Source: Auritidibacter sp. Marseille-P8566
GTDB taxonomy: Bacteria > Bacteroidota > Bacteroidia > Flavobacteriales > Flavobacteriaceae
Length of the DNA: 13,372 nucleotides
Direction of reading: 5' to 3'
Assembly (NCBI GenBank): GCA_943325595.2
Contig: CALPQA020000016.1
Location: forward strand, 1 to 13,372
In this document: positions 1-9,947 of the stretch, piece by piece
Numbering within the stretch: the first letter of the stretch is position 1
Layout: every line of letters begins with the position of its first letter
Position numbers and translations under genes: made by a program
The notes under the pieces: generated by a model
Seen by the model: the letters and a program-made list of their open reading frames with translations, nothing else
The model's database searches: none
What the model was told of the DNA's origin: nothing

Positions 1-3
1 GTT

Positions 4-1164
4 ATGGAACAAACATGGAGATGGTACGGACCAAATGACCCAGTAAAATTATCAGACGCCAGACAAGCCGGTGCCACTGGAATTGTTACAGCCCTACACC
101 ATATTAAAAATGGACAAGTGTGGGAGGTGGACGAAATCATGAAAAGAAAAAACGAAGTGGAAGCGGCAGGATTAACATTATCTGTTATTGAAAGCATTCC
201 GGTTCATGAAGACATCAAAAAACAATCGGGTGATTATTTGAAATACATAGAAAACTACAAGCAAAGTATTAGAAACTTAGCGACATGTGGAATAAATATT
301 GTTTGCTATAATTTTATGCCTGTTTTAGATTGGTCAAGAACTGATTTATCCTATGAAATGCCTGATGGTTCTAAAGCGTTGCGTTTTGATATCAACGAAT
401 TTGCTGCTTTTGAATTGTTTATTTTAAAAAGACCAGGAGCAGAAACCACGTATTCAGAAGCGCAACAAGCAAAAGCCAAAGCGACATTTGAAAAATTAAC
501 GGATGCCGATAAAGTAAAATTGCAACAAAATATTATTGCAGGATTACCAGGAGCAGAAGAATCCTATACTGTGGAAGATTTCTTAAAAGTACTTCAAGGA
601 TATGACGGTATTGATGCCAATAGATTGAAAGAAAACTTGTATTATTTCTTGTGTGAAATTATTCCTGTAGCCGAAAGTGCTGGTGTTTTAATGGCGATTC
701 ATCCTGACGATCCTCCGTATCCAATTTTAGGACTACCAAGAGTTGTAAGTACGGAAGCTGATTTGATTCAATTATTAAATGCAATTGATTCGCCTTCAAA
801 CGGATTTTGCATGTGTACGGGATCTTACGGCGTTATTGCTGATAATGATTTGCCTGGAATTGTAGACCGTCACGGCGACAAAATGAATTTTATTCACCTG
901 AGAAGTACGCAGCGTGATGCAGAAGGAAATTTCTATGAAGCCAATCATTTAGAGGGTGATGTGGACATGTATGAGGTGGTAAAATCGATTTTGAAAAAAC
1001 AAAAAGAAACGAAAAGAATCATTCCGATGCGTCCAGATCACGGACATCAAATGCTAGATGACTTGAACAAAAAAACAAATCCTGGATATTCAGGAATTGG
1101 ACGTTTACGTGGTCTTGCCGAATTAAGAGGGTTAGAAATGGGAATTGAAAAAAGTTTATTTTAA
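4..1164 (+). CDS. uxuA: Mannonate dehydratase UxuA
   Basis: Dehydrates D-mannonate to 2-keto-3-deoxy-D-gluconate in the cytosol, the last step of the glucuronate branch before KDG kinase. The 386-residue product starts [14 protein letters not shown], as the E. coli enzyme does from its first residue, which fixes the ATG at 4. It is close to the usual length of about 390. The expected metal-binding residues of this TIM-barrel, Mn-dependent family are visible: H233 in HPDDPP, C271 in CTGSYG, H298 in HLRST and D345 in RPDHGHQ. Ser/Thr/Gly-rich and active-site segments look intact, so it should be active. Only three bases precede the start, so its promoter and any upstream partner, such as the expected fructuronate reductase uxuB, lie outside the window. 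uxaC follows after 5 bases, indicating one transcript. The assignment is secure by near-identity of motifs recalled from the E. coli protein. Confidence 0.97.
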   Translation: MEQTWRWYGPNDPVKLSDARQAGATGIVTALHHIKNGQVWEVDEIMKRKNEVEAAGLTLSVIESIPVHEDIKKQSGDYLKYIENYKQSIRNLATCGINIVCYNFMPVLDWSRTDLSYEMPDGSKALRFDINEFAAFELFILKRPGAETTYSEAQQAKAKATFEKLTDADKVKLQQNIIAGLPGAEESYTVEDFLKVLQGYDGIDANRLKENLYYFLCEIIPVAESAGVLMAIHPDDPPYPILGLPRVVSTEADLIQLLNAIDSPSNGFCMCTGSYGVIADNDLPGIVDRHGDKMNFIHLRSTQRDAEGNFYEANHLEGDVDMYEVVKSILKKQKETKRIIPMRPDHGHQMLDDLNKKTNPGYSGIGRLRGLAELRGLEMGIEKSLF

Positions 1165-1169
1165 TAAGT

Positions 1170-2585
1170 ATGTCTGAAAATATATTTATAAAAGAGGACT
1201 TCTTGCTTCATAGTGAGGCAGCAAGAACGCTGTATCACGATTTTGCAAAAGCACAACCTATTTTTGATTACCACTGTCATTTGTCGCCAAAAGACATTGC
1301 CGAAGACCGCCAATTTGAGAATTTATACCAAATTTGGATTGATGGCGATCATTATAAATACAGAGCCATGCGTGCCAATGGGGTGGATGAAAAATTCATT
1401 ACAGGTGATGCATCTGATTATGAAAAATTTCAGAAATGGGCAGAAACAGTTCCGTATACTTTAAGAAATCCTTTGTATCATTGGACCCATTTGGAACTTA
1501 AAAATTATTTTGGCATCACTACTTTATTGGATGCTGATTCTGCGGAAGCCATTTACAACCAATGTTCTGATTTATTGAAAAAACCAGAATACAGTGTTCG
1601 AAATTTACTCCGTAAAATGAACGTTTCTGTGGTAGGAACTACCGATGATCCAACGGATGATTTGCGCTACCATAAACAATTGCAAGACGCAACTTTTGAA
1701 ATTAGAGTATTGCCTTCTTTTCGTCCTGACAAAGCAACGGAAATTGAAAAAGGACCCGCATTTGTAGATTGGATTCAAAAATTATCAAAAACAGTTGGCC
1801 ATGCTATAACTGATTTTCCAACATTAATAAAAGCACTTCAAGAGCGCCATGATTTTTTCCATGAAGTAGGTTGTCGTATTTCTGATCACGGGCATACTAC
1901 ATTTTACGGAGAGGAATATACCAGTACGGAAGTCAATACTATTTTTGAAAAAGGATTGAAAGGCGAAATAATTTCTTCTCTTGAAATTAATAAATACAAG
2001 TCGGCCGTTTTATTTGAATTGGCTTTGATGAACAATAAAAAATCGTGGGCACAACAATTTCACGTCGGTGCTATTAGAAATAACAATGCCAAAATGCTTC
2101 AAGATATCGGACCCGATCAAGGATTTGATTCGCTTGGCGATTTGAATATGGCGGAAAACATGAGTAAATTTTTCGGTAGATTAATTCAAAATGACGGATT
2201 AGCAAATACCATAGTTTATAATTTAAATCCACGAGACAGTGAAATGTTTGCTTCGATGGCCGCCAATTTTAACGATGGTAAAGTAGCGGGAAAAATGCAA
2301 TATGGTGCGGCTTGGTGGTTTTTAGACCAAAAAGATGGCATGGAAAAACAGTTGAACGTACTTTCTAACTTTGGCTTATTGAGCCGTTTTGTTGGGATGG
2401 TTACCGATTCTAGAAGTTTTTTATCTTTTCCACGCCACGAGTATTTTAGGCGTATCTTGTGCAACGTTCTTGGTGATGAAATTCAAAAAGGAGAATTACC
2501 CGATAATATGAAACTCATTGGAACTATGGTGGAAGCCATTTGTTTTAAAAATGCCAAGGCCTATTTTGATATCGATAAAAAATAA
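1170..2585 (+). CDS. uxaC: Glucuronate/galacturonate isomerase UxaC
   Basis: Isomerises D-glucuronate to D-fructuronate, and D-galacturonate to D-tagaturonate, in the cytosol. The 471-residue protein matches the roughly 470-residue E. coli UxaC throughout. Diagnostic segments are EDFLLHSEAARTLYHDFAK near the N-terminus, the amidohydrolase-type metal site FDYHCHL (H35, H37), GNPLYHWTHLEL, GTTDDP, the HVGAIRNNN segment, and TDSRSFLSFPRHEYFRRIL (D413, R415) near the C-terminus. The start at 1170 lies 5 bases after the uxuA stop with no Shine-Dalgarno sequence between, which is normal for Bacteroidota and implies co-transcription. Because the neighbour is uxuA rather than uxaA (altronate dehydratase), the pair serves the glucuronate branch. 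No truncation or frameshift is seen. Confidence 0.97.
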   Translation: MSENIFIKEDFLLHSEAARTLYHDFAKAQPIFDYHCHLSPKDIAEDRQFENLYQIWIDGDHYKYRAMRANGVDEKFITGDASDYEKFQKWAETVPYTLRNPLYHWTHLELKNYFGITTLLDADSAEAIYNQCSDLLKKPEYSVRNLLRKMNVSVVGTTDDPTDDLRYHKQLQDATFEIRVLPSFRPDKATEIEKGPAFVDWIQKLSKTVGHAITDFPTLIKALQERHDFFHEVGCRISDHGHTTFYGEEYTSTEVNTIFEKGLKGEIISSLEINKYKSAVLFELALMNNKKSWAQQFHVGAIRNNNAKMLQDIGPDQGFDSLGDLNMAENMSKFFGRLIQNDGLANTIVYNLNPRDSEMFASMAANFNDGKVAGKMQYGAAWWFLDQKDGMEKQLNVLSNFGLLSRFVGMVTDSRSFLSFPRHEYFRRILCNVLGDEIQKGELPDNMKLIGTMVEAICFKNAKAYFDIDKK

Positions 2586-2633
2586 TACCCGAATTTGTAT
2601 ACATTCAAAAACTAACCAAACCCAAAACTACCC

Positions 2634-4007
2634 ATGTCAGCAACAAACAAATCAATAGGAAATTACAGATGGACCATTTGCGGTTTACTCTTTTTTGCAA
2701 CCACAGTCAATTATCTAGACCGACAAGTGCTAAGTTTATTAGCGCCAAGCTTGTCCAAAGAGTTCAATTGGTCCAATAGCGATTATGCCAATATCACAGC
2801 GGTATTCCAATTTATTTACGCTATTTCGATGCTTTTTGCAGGTAGAATAATTGATAAATTAGGAACTAAAAAAGGATATGTACTTGCCATTACGGTTTGG
2901 TCATTGGGCGCCATAATGCATGCCTACTCCTTGCCAGTAGGAACTGCTTTTTCAACTTTTTTAGTATGGGCAGGATTGGGCGCTGTTCCGGTTTCAATAG
3001 CAGGTTTTATGTTGTCACGTGCAGTTTTAGGATTTGGAGAATCAGGAAATTTTCCTGCAGCAATTAAGGCTGTGGCCGAATATTTTCCCAAAAAAGAACG
3101 TTCCTTTGCCACAGGAATTTTTAACTCAGGATCGAATGTTGGAGCCATTTTAGCACCATTAACAGTGCCATGGATTGCAGTAAATTATGGTTGGGAATTT
3201 GCATTTATTCTTGTGGGCGCTATAGGCTTTCTATGGATTATTTTTTGGTATCTTTTTTATGAAATTCCTTCAAAACAAAAAAGATTATCAAAAACAGAAT
3301 ACGATTATATTCATGATGATGAAACTGTAATCCCTGAAGATAGGGAAGTTCCTAAAGAAGAAAAAGTAGCTTGGTTTAAATTATTTGCTTATAGACAAAC
3401 TTGGGCTTTTATTTTAGGAAAATTCCTTACTGATGGAATTTGGTGGTTCTTTTTATTCTGGTTGCCAAAATATCTTGAAGCACAATTCAACATGAAAGGA
3501 ACCGACATTGTTATTCCATTAGCCGTTTTATATAGCATGACGATGGTGGGAAGTATTTTTGGAGGTTGGTTTCCGATTTATTTCATCAGAAAAGGGTATA
3601 CGCCTTATGATGGAAGATTAAAAGCCATGTTTTTTATTGCGCTCTTCCCACTAGTAGTATTGTTGGCGCAGCCTTTAGGACATTACACTTTTTGGATCCC
3701 TGTATTGTTAATTGGCGTTGGAGCATCGGCACATCAGGCTTGGTCAGCAAATATTTTTACAACCGTTTCGGATATGTTTCCTAAAAAAGCCATCGGTTCC
3801 ATAATTGGACTTGGTGGCATGGCAGGTGGAATTGGAGGTGTTTTAGTTTCTAAAATTGGAGGGTATTTGTTTGATTATTACGATGGTCTGGGACACATTC
3901 AAACAGGATATACAATCATGTTTGTGGTATGTGCAGTAGCCTATTTAGTGGCTTGGGTTATAATAAAATTCTTAGTCCCTAAATACAGTCCAATTACTGA
4001 TTTGTAA
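2634..4007 (+). CDS. exuT: Hexuronate permease, ExuT-like MFS transporter
   Basis: Inner-membrane major facilitator of the anion:cation symporter family, predicted to import glucuronate and/or galacturonate with protons. The 457 residues form about 12 hydrophobic segments. Family hallmarks are FFATTVNYLDRQVLSLLAP in the first segment, the loop GRIIDKLGTKKGY after the second, and GFGESGNFPAAIKAVAEYFP (about 133-152) at the fourth. The central cytoplasmic loop (about 212-245) is charged, as usual. Between the third and fourth segments, about 25 residues (roughly 97-122, rich in A, G, V and F) appear extra compared with the E. coli protein as I remember it. This may be a Bacteroidota-specific feature. 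The gene lies 48 bases after uxaC and 40 before the beta-helix gene, so it probably shares their transcript. Substrate is inferred from family and context; related members carry other organic anions. Confidence 0.88.
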   Translation: MSATNKSIGNYRWTICGLLFFATTVNYLDRQVLSLLAPSLSKEFNWSNSDYANITAVFQFIYAISMLFAGRIIDKLGTKKGYVLAITVWSLGAIMHAYSLPVGTAFSTFLVWAGLGAVPVSIAGFMLSRAVLGFGESGNFPAAIKAVAEYFPKKERSFATGIFNSGSNVGAILAPLTVPWIAVNYGWEFAFILVGAIGFLWIIFWYLFYEIPSKQKRLSKTEYDYIHDDETVIPEDREVPKEEKVAWFKLFAYRQTWAFILGKFLTDGIWWFFLFWLPKYLEAQFNMKGTDIVIPLAVLYSMTMVGSIFGGWFPIYFIRKGYTPYDGRLKAMFFIALFPLVVLLAQPLGHYTFWIPVLLIGVGASAHQAWSANIFTTVSDMFPKKAIGSIIGLGGMAGGIGGVLVSKIGGYLFDYYDGLGHIQTGYTIMFVVCAVAYLVAWVIIKFLVPKYSPITDL

Positions 4008-4047
4008 AAATTTAGAACACTAAATAATTTTTTAATAAATGTATTAA

Positions 4048-5724
4048 ATGAATTCAATCTCTAAACTAGTTCCTGTAAATTCAATACAATATGCTATTGT
4101 TTTATATTTGACGATACTGAATGCAACTGCTATTTTTTCACAAGAAACACCTCAAATACTTAGTCAAAAGGAAATTGCTAATCAAAATTTCCTCCCTGAT
4201 TTTAGTTACGCAGGGTATCATTTTGGAAATATAAATGTACCTACAGTTCAGGAAAAAATAGTCCTTGCAACTGATTTTGGTGTAATAGCTAACGATAATT
4301 TAGACGACTCAAAAGCATTGCTAAAAGCCTTTAAAGCGGCTAATCAAGTGCAAGGAAATGTGGTGCTACAATTGCCAGCGGGAAGATTAATTCTAAGTGA
4401 TATTTTATATATTGAACGCAGTAATTTTGTTTTGCGGGGAGCAGGTTCTGGAAAAGAAGGAACGGAGATTTTCTGTCCTCGTCCAATGATGTACCTAAAA
4501 GACCAAGATTCACTTGCAGAACTTCGAGAATATTTAACCACTACCGGTAAAAGACAAGTTGAAAAAGAGAATAATATTGATTTGCCCTTTTCGCAATATG
4601 CCTGGTCTGGGGGGATGATTTGGACGCAAATTCCAAACCAACGGGTGAAGTCCTATATGGAAAAATATGAAACCCCTCCGAATATTCTTGCTAAAGTAAT
4701 TAAAGGGAATAGAGGTGAGAAGGAGTTTGTTGTTTCGGATGTAAATGGACTGAAAGTAGGTGATGTTGTCGAATTGGATCTGTTCAATAAAGACGGTGAA
4801 AAAGGCGAAATTATTGAAGCGTTATATAAAAATTCTAAGACTAAAATTGGTTATTCTCATTGGAAACAACCCAATTTGGCTTTGGTTAGACAGCAAGTTG
4901 AAATTGCATCCATTTCTAAAAATAAAGTTACTATAAAAACGCCTTTGCTACTTGATATTAAGCCAAATTACCAGGCGCTATTAATTGAGTGGAATCATTT
5001 ATCAGAAGTTGGTATTGAACATTTAAGAATCAGTTTCCCTGACGCAGCAAGGGTTGCCCATCATTTAGAACAAGGTTATAACGGTATTTTTCTAACTCGG
5101 GTATTCAATAGTTGGGTTCAGGATATTTCTATTAACAACGCCGAAAGTGGTATTTTAACAGAAGAAATTGCCAATGTAACTATTAAAGATATTGTGTCCG
5201 AGGGAAAAAATATTGCGCATTATACCGTTGCCATGGGCGGTGTTCATAATGTTTTGGTTAAAAATTTAAAAGTCTATAACAAAGCGGTTCATCCTTTGAG
5301 TTTTAATACTTTTTCGACCAAAAGTGTTTACGAAGATTGTGAGATTTTTACAGATCCTGATTTAGACCAACATGCGGGAGCCAACCATCAGAATTTATTT
5401 GATAATATTAAAGTACATCTTCAGCCAAATACAGAAAATTCGTATCCTCTTTTTGCGGGTGGTGGTGCTAATTATTGGAAGCCTTCTCATGGTGCTTATT
5501 CTACTTTTTGGAATATAAATGTAACCGTTATCGGAAGCACTACATCGGATGTAATTGAACTTAACGGAATGGAAGAAGGCCCTTTTGCTCGAATTATTGG
5601 GGTAAATGGAAATCGGACTTTCAATGTGAAATACGGTCCAGATGCTTACATGGAATTTTTAAACAAATCCATGCAAAAAATTCCGTCGTTGTATGAATAC
5701 CAATTAAAAAAACGATTAAAGTAA
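4048..5724 (+). CDS. Secreted right-handed beta-helix protein, candidate uronan-active enzyme
   Basis: The 558-residue protein begins with a hydrophobic export signal (about 14-31, cleavage likely near IFS-QETP), so it is periplasmic or secreted. From about 68 it shows the pectate-lyase-3-like opening: a DFGV element, a DD(S)KALLKAF helix, LPAGRLILSDILYIE, then LRGAG. An inserted domain with LKVGDVVELDLF (about 150-310) interrupts the coil, followed by further beta-helix turns. Polar and aromatic residues cluster in the late turns: H338/H339 before EQGYNGIF, H391, H400, H415, D440/H442/H447 in DLDQHAGANHQNLFD, and H481 in PSHGAYSTFWNI. The layout recalls Bacteroidota proteins annotated DUF4955, from memory and not verified. 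GH28 motifs (NTD, DD, GHG, RIK) are absent. It directly follows the uronate genes and precedes the sensor gene, so a role in attacking a uronate-containing glycan is reasonable. Lyase, hydrolase or epimerase activity cannot be told apart here. Confidence 0.75.
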   Translation: MNSISKLVPVNSIQYAIVLYLTILNATAIFSQETPQILSQKEIANQNFLPDFSYAGYHFGNINVPTVQEKIVLATDFGVIANDNLDDSKALLKAFKAANQVQGNVVLQLPAGRLILSDILYIERSNFVLRGAGSGKEGTEIFCPRPMMYLKDQDSLAELREYLTTTGKRQVEKENNIDLPFSQYAWSGGMIWTQIPNQRVKSYMEKYETPPNILAKVIKGNRGEKEFVVSDVNGLKVGDVVELDLFNKDGEKGEIIEALYKNSKTKIGYSHWKQPNLALVRQQVEIASISKNKVTIKTPLLLDIKPNYQALLIEWNHLSEVGIEHLRISFPDAARVAHHLEQGYNGIFLTRVFNSWVQDISINNAESGILTEEIANVTIKDIVSEGKNIAHYTVAMGGVHNVLVKNLKVYNKAVHPLSFNTFSTKSVYEDCEIFTDPDLDQHAGANHQNLFDNIKVHLQPNTENSYPLFAGGGANYWKPSHGAYSTFWNINVTVIGSTTSDVIELNGMEEGPFARIIGVNGNRTFNVKYGPDAYMEFLNKSMQKIPSLYEYQLKKRLK

Positions 5725-5806
5725 TTTTCTTTGTTTATAATTAGTTATTTACTTAATTTCACTAATAAATTAAACATTTTGAATTATTTTTCAGAGAATT
5801 GAAAGC

Positions 5807-8800
5807 ATGAAAAACCTACTCTTTTTATTTCTTTTTATCTTTGTATCCGTTAGTATCTTTCCCCAATCTAGCACCTACAGACTTAAAAACATCACCACCG
5901 TTAATGGACTTTCACAAAGTTCGGTTATTGCAATTCACCAAGATTTGCAAGGACAAATGTGGTTTGGAACGCGTGATGGTCTTAATAAATTTGACGGAAG
6001 TAACATCACAGTTTACAGAAATAATCCCAAAGATACATTGTCGCTTTGTAACAATGATATTCTTTCAATTCAAGGGGATAAATCAGGGAATATTTGGGTA
6101 GGAACCTACAACGGTCTAAATTGTTATAATCCAGTCACCAATATTTTTAAACATTATTTGCATGGTAATAATTCAAATACGCTATCTAATAATACAATTT
6201 GGAATATTAAAGAAATTAAGAATGAAATTTGGGTAGCAACTGCTGGAGGTTTGTCAATTTTTAATACAACAACACAAAAATTCACCTCTGTTTTTCACAA
6301 TTCAAAAGACACTTCAAGCCTTCCAAATAATTTTGTTTTGTCGGTTTTTGAAACTAAAAAAGGAGTGATTTGGGTTGGAACTTCAAAAGGTTTGTGTCAA
6401 CTAATAAAACGAAAAGGAAGCAGATTTTCATTCAAACAATATTATAATTTAGATAATGAAAGTGTTTATGTTCAAGATATTAAAGAGGATAATTTAGGCA
6501 ATTTATGGGTTGCTACTAAAACAAATGGCTTGCTGAAATTTGACCCACTTTCAAAAAAACTTATTCCGTTTTCAGCGAATCAAAGCCCAATTGGTTCCGA
6601 TATTAGAGCGTTAGATTTTGACAAAAAAGGAGTAGTTTGGGTAGGAACTTACGACGGAATCAGTACAATACAAGTGAATGGTGCAATTAGTAAAGTGTAC
6701 AGCAATCCTGATAAAAAGACTAATGTAGGGAAAATAAAATCAGTTTTTACAGATAAAAATGGTTCGGTTTGGATTGGGTCCTATTACAACGGAATAAATA
6801 TTTGGGACGAATCAAATAATAATTTTGGTAATTTAAATCAGAATTCTGGAAAAAGCGCCCTAAGTTTTGATGTTGTAAGTTCATTAGCTGCAGATGCCAA
6901 TAAAAACATTTATATCGGTACCGAAGGGGGTGGAATTACAGTTTTAGACAGTAAGTCGGGGGCAACCACAATGATAAATTCGGCCACTTCAAATGGCATT
7001 CCGGTAGATAACATCAAATCTTTGTGTCTCTCTAATACCGGAATTTTATGGATTGGAACTTTTACTGAGGGTTTAGCGGCTTATGATATTAAAACGAAAC
7101 GATTCGTCAACGATAAAATTGCTCCCGAATTAAAAAAAATACTCAAAGAATCCGGTGTGTATGTAATTAGCAAAGGACGAAAAAACGATATTTTTTGGTT
7201 GGGTACATTTGGTAAGGGTTTGATACGATACGATAGCTCAAATAAAACCTATCAAATTATAGGTAATGATAATTATTCGGATAATTTTTTAACCAATAAT
7301 AGGGTTAGAACTTTGTTAATAGATAAAAAAGACAACCTATGGATTGGTACCCAAAGTGGTCTAAACGTAATTAATCTTAATGATTTTGATAATAATAGTT
7401 ACCACATTAAGCACTATTTTTTTGATAGTAAATTGCTTTCTGGTGACGATATTTTATCTTTATTTCAAGACAAAAAAAATAAAATTTGGATTGGTACAAA
7501 GGCAAAAGGACTTTATAATTTTGACGGGACTGCTTTTCATAAAGTCAATATCAAAAAAGAAGATTCAGATGTAACCGCCATACATTCTATTTCTGAAGAC
7601 GATAGCAATAATTTATGGATTAGCTCCAATTACGGAATTATCAAATACAATTTATCCAATAAATCTACATTTATATACGATCAAAAAGACGGATTGGTTA
7701 GCAATGAGTTTAATGACAACGCCTTTTTGAAGCTTGGTTTTAATAAATTTTATTATGGCGGACCTTCAGGAATTACCTATTTTGACACGAAAAAACTCCC
7801 TGTTAATACATTTTCTCCTCAAGTCTTATTGACTGATTTTAAAATTGCAAACAAATCAATAAATGTTGCAACGGATAATGAGATTTTAGAAAAAGCAATT
7901 GCCTATACAAAATCGCTTACTTTAAGTTATGACAAAGCTAATTTTACTATAAATTTTGCCATTCCAAATTTTGTAAATTCAACAAATAATCAATACAAAT
8001 ACAGATTGGTAGGTTTGGATAAACAATGGATTTCTACTTCCAATACGGAGGCCACTTTTACCATTCAAAATTCAGGAACGTATGTTTTTGAAGTTAAAGG
8101 AGCTAACAATGACGGGGTTTGGAATTCAGTTCCAACTACTCTAGAAATTGTTGTAAAACCGGCGCCTTGGAAAAGCTGGTGGGCACTTTCTTTGTATGCC
8201 ATTTTAATTTGGATGGCGCTTTACGGACTAATTTGGATTATAAAATCAAAAGAAAAACTGCGTCAAGAATTGGCTTTGGAATACAGAGAAAGAGAACGGA
8301 ACAAGGAAGACAATAGTGCTAAACTGCAATTTTTTACAAATATTTCTCATGAATTCAGAACGCCTTTGACCTTAATTTTAGGGCCATTGCAACAAATTCT
8401 TTTGAATTATAACGGCCCCAATGTGATGTATAAAAAACTACTCGTGATTGAGAGTAGTGCCAACCATCTTTTGAAATTAATCAATCGTTTAATGGATTTT
8501 AGAAAATTTGAAAATAATCAATTTATTTTGGAAGCTGCCGAAGGAAATATTGTAAAATACATTAAGGAAATATTTTTATCATTTACCGAATATGCCAAAG
8601 ATGGAGATTATAAATTTACTTTTGAATCTTCGGATGAGGAGATCTTGGTCTATTTTGATAGGTTCAAATTGGAACGTGTTTTCTATAATTTAATTTCAAA
8701 TGCCTTTCGATATACGCCAAAAGGAGGTGAAATTGCAATTAAAATTAGAAAAGAGAAAAACGAAATAAGTATAGAAGTTGAAGATACAGGAATTGGAATC

Positions 8801-9904
8801 GCCAATGCGCATATCGATAAAATATTTGATTTGTTTTTTGAAATTCCCGCCCACAACAATGTACAAATAAATTATAATAAAGGAACTGGAATTGGATTGT
8901 CAATTGTCAAAAACATTGTGAATCTTCACAAAGGGACTATCATCGTTGAAAATAATAGAGACAAAGGAGTTGTTTTTAAAGTAACAATGCCATTGGGTAG
9001 AAAGCATCTTTTGGACAAAGAAATAGTAAAAGATTTTAAAATCAGTGATGACGTTGCGCAATATGAAGCACAATTAGTTTTGCCAGAGATTAAAGAAGAG
9101 GAGGATATCAATGATTTAGAAGTCACAGATGAAAAACTCACTATTTTAATTGTAGAAGACCATAAAGTTTTGCGCTCCTTTATGAAAAACCTTCTTAAAG
9201 AAGAGTACAATGTAATTGTTGCCGAAAATGGCGAAATCGGACTTAAAAAAGCCTTGAAATTCCTACCTGATTTAATCGTCAGTGATGTAGTTATGCCCGA
9301 AATGGTGGGGACCGAGTTGTGTGCCAAAATCAAGGAAAATATTAAAACAAGTCATATTCCAGTCATATTGCTCACCTCGAGATCGTCGTTGATATATAAA
9401 ATTGAAGGGTTAGAAAGTGGGGCCGATGATTATATCAGCAAACCATTTAATCTAATTGAATTTAAATTGCGTATAAAAAATCTTCTGGCCTCTAAACAAC
9501 GATTAAAAACTAAATTTTCATCGGAAGATAATTTTGTGCCAAGTGAAATTGCTGTTTCTTCGTTAGATGAACAATTGTTAAAGAAGGCTTTTAAAGTTGT
9601 GGAAGAAAATATTTCCAACGAACAATTTGACATTCCATTTTTTTGTTCGGAACTTGGTGTAAGTAGAACGATGCTTTTTACGAAAATAAAAGCTTGGACA
9701 AATTTTACGCCAAATGAATTCATTCATGAAATTAGAATGAAAAGAGCCGCACAATTATTAGAACAAAACAAGATAAACGTTTCCCAAATCAGTTATAAAG
9801 TAGGGTTCAATAATCCTAAGTACTTCAGTAAATGTTTCCAAAAAAAGTTTGGCGAAACCCCAACACAATACTTAAATAAATTCGCTGACGATTCTAAAAC
9901 ATAA
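5807..9904 (+). CDS. Hybrid two-component system sensor/regulator (HTCS)
   Basis: A one-protein signalling chain for glycan sensing, 1365 residues. After an export signal (1-19) come 14 propeller repeats with W-[IVF]-G-T-type cores (first WFGT at 52, last YYGG near 650), enough for two seven-bladed propellers. A Y_Y_Y domain (about 706-783) and a single membrane segment (793-812) follow, then a charged coiled linker. The kinase has H848 in the FTNISHEFRTP box, N965 in NLISNAFRYTP, DTGIGI (993-998) and GTGIGLS (1026-1032). The receiver (about 1112-1230) has E1117/D1118, phospho-acceptor D1160 in SDVVMPE, T1190 and K1212. The C-terminal AraC-type HTH spans about 1275-1358. All catalytic residues are present. 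In this family the periplasmic part binds an oligosaccharide and the HTH activates nearby PUL genes. Its place between the uronate and GH88/GH2 blocks makes both likely targets. The ligand is not deducible from sequence. Confidence 0.96.
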   Translation: MKNLLFLFLFIFVSVSIFPQSSTYRLKNITTVNGLSQSSVIAIHQDLQGQMWFGTRDGLNKFDGSNITVYRNNPKDTLSLCNNDILSIQGDKSGNIWVGTYNGLNCYNPVTNIFKHYLHGNNSNTLSNNTIWNIKEIKNEIWVATAGGLSIFNTTTQKFTSVFHNSKDTSSLPNNFVLSVFETKKGVIWVGTSKGLCQLIKRKGSRFSFKQYYNLDNESVYVQDIKEDNLGNLWVATKTNGLLKFDPLSKKLIPFSANQSPIGSDIRALDFDKKGVVWVGTYDGISTIQVNGAISKVYSNPDKKTNVGKIKSVFTDKNGSVWIGSYYNGINIWDESNNNFGNLNQNSGKSALSFDVVSSLAADANKNIYIGTEGGGITVLDSKSGATTMINSATSNGIPVDNIKSLCLSNTGILWIGTFTEGLAAYDIKTKRFVNDKIAPELKKILKESGVYVISKGRKNDIFWLGTFGKGLIRYDSSNKTYQIIGNDNYSDNFLTNNRVRTLLIDKKDNLWIGTQSGLNVINLNDFDNNSYHIKHYFFDSKLLSGDDILSLFQDKKNKIWIGTKAKGLYNFDGTAFHKVNIKKEDSDVTAIHSISEDDSNNLWISSNYGIIKYNLSNKSTFIYDQKDGLVSNEFNDNAFLKLGFNKFYYGGPSGITYFDTKKLPVNTFSPQVLLTDFKIANKSINVATDNEILEKAIAYTKSLTLSYDKANFTINFAIPNFVNSTNNQYKYRLVGLDKQWISTSNTEATFTIQNSGTYVFEVKGANNDGVWNSVPTTLEIVVKPAPWKSWWALSLYAILIWMALYGLIWIIKSKEKLRQELALEYRERERNKEDNSAKLQFFTNISHEFRTPLTLILGPLQQILLNYNGPNVMYKKLLVIESSANHLLKLINRLMDFRKFENNQFILEAAEGNIVKYIKEIFLSFTEYAKDGDYKFTFESSDEEILVYFDRFKLERVFYNLISNAFRYTPKGGEIAIKIRKEKNEISIEVEDTGIGIANAHIDKIFDLFFEIPAHNNVQINYNKGTGIGLSIVKNIVNLHKGTIIVENNRDKGVVFKVTMPLGRKHLLDKEIVKDFKISDDVAQYEAQLVLPEIKEEEDINDLEVTDEKLTILIVEDHKVLRSFMKNLLKEEYNVIVAENGEIGLKKALKFLPDLIVSDVVMPEMVGTELCAKIKENIKTSHIPVILLTSRSSLIYKIEGLESGADDYISKPFNLIEFKLRIKNLLASKQRLKTKFSSEDNFVPSEIAVSSLDEQLLKKAFKVVEENISNEQFDIPFFCSELGVSRTMLFTKIKAWTNFTPNEFIHEIRMKRAAQLLEQNKINVSQISYKVGFNNPKYFSKCFQKKFGETPTQYLNKFADDSKT

Positions 9905-9947
9905 GCAATCGTGTCTTTTTCTGCTATTTGGATATTTGAATACCCTA

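Noticed and set aside
4039..4050. Two-codon start-stop frame (ATG TAT TAA) immediately followed by the ATG of the beta-helix gene
   Set aside because: A neat arrangement, but ATG and TAA are frequent in this AT-rich spacer and no other feature supports translational control.
5740..5766. ATTAGT / ACTAAT inverted repeat between the beta-helix and sensor genes, considered as a terminator
   Set aside because: Only six A/T-dominated pairs with a 15-base loop and no adjoining U-run; too weak to call.
8926..9333. 135-codon open frame on the minus strand
   Set aside because: It is antisense to the kinase and receiver of the hybrid sensor; the Ser/Leu-rich translation is the usual shadow of a real coding frame.
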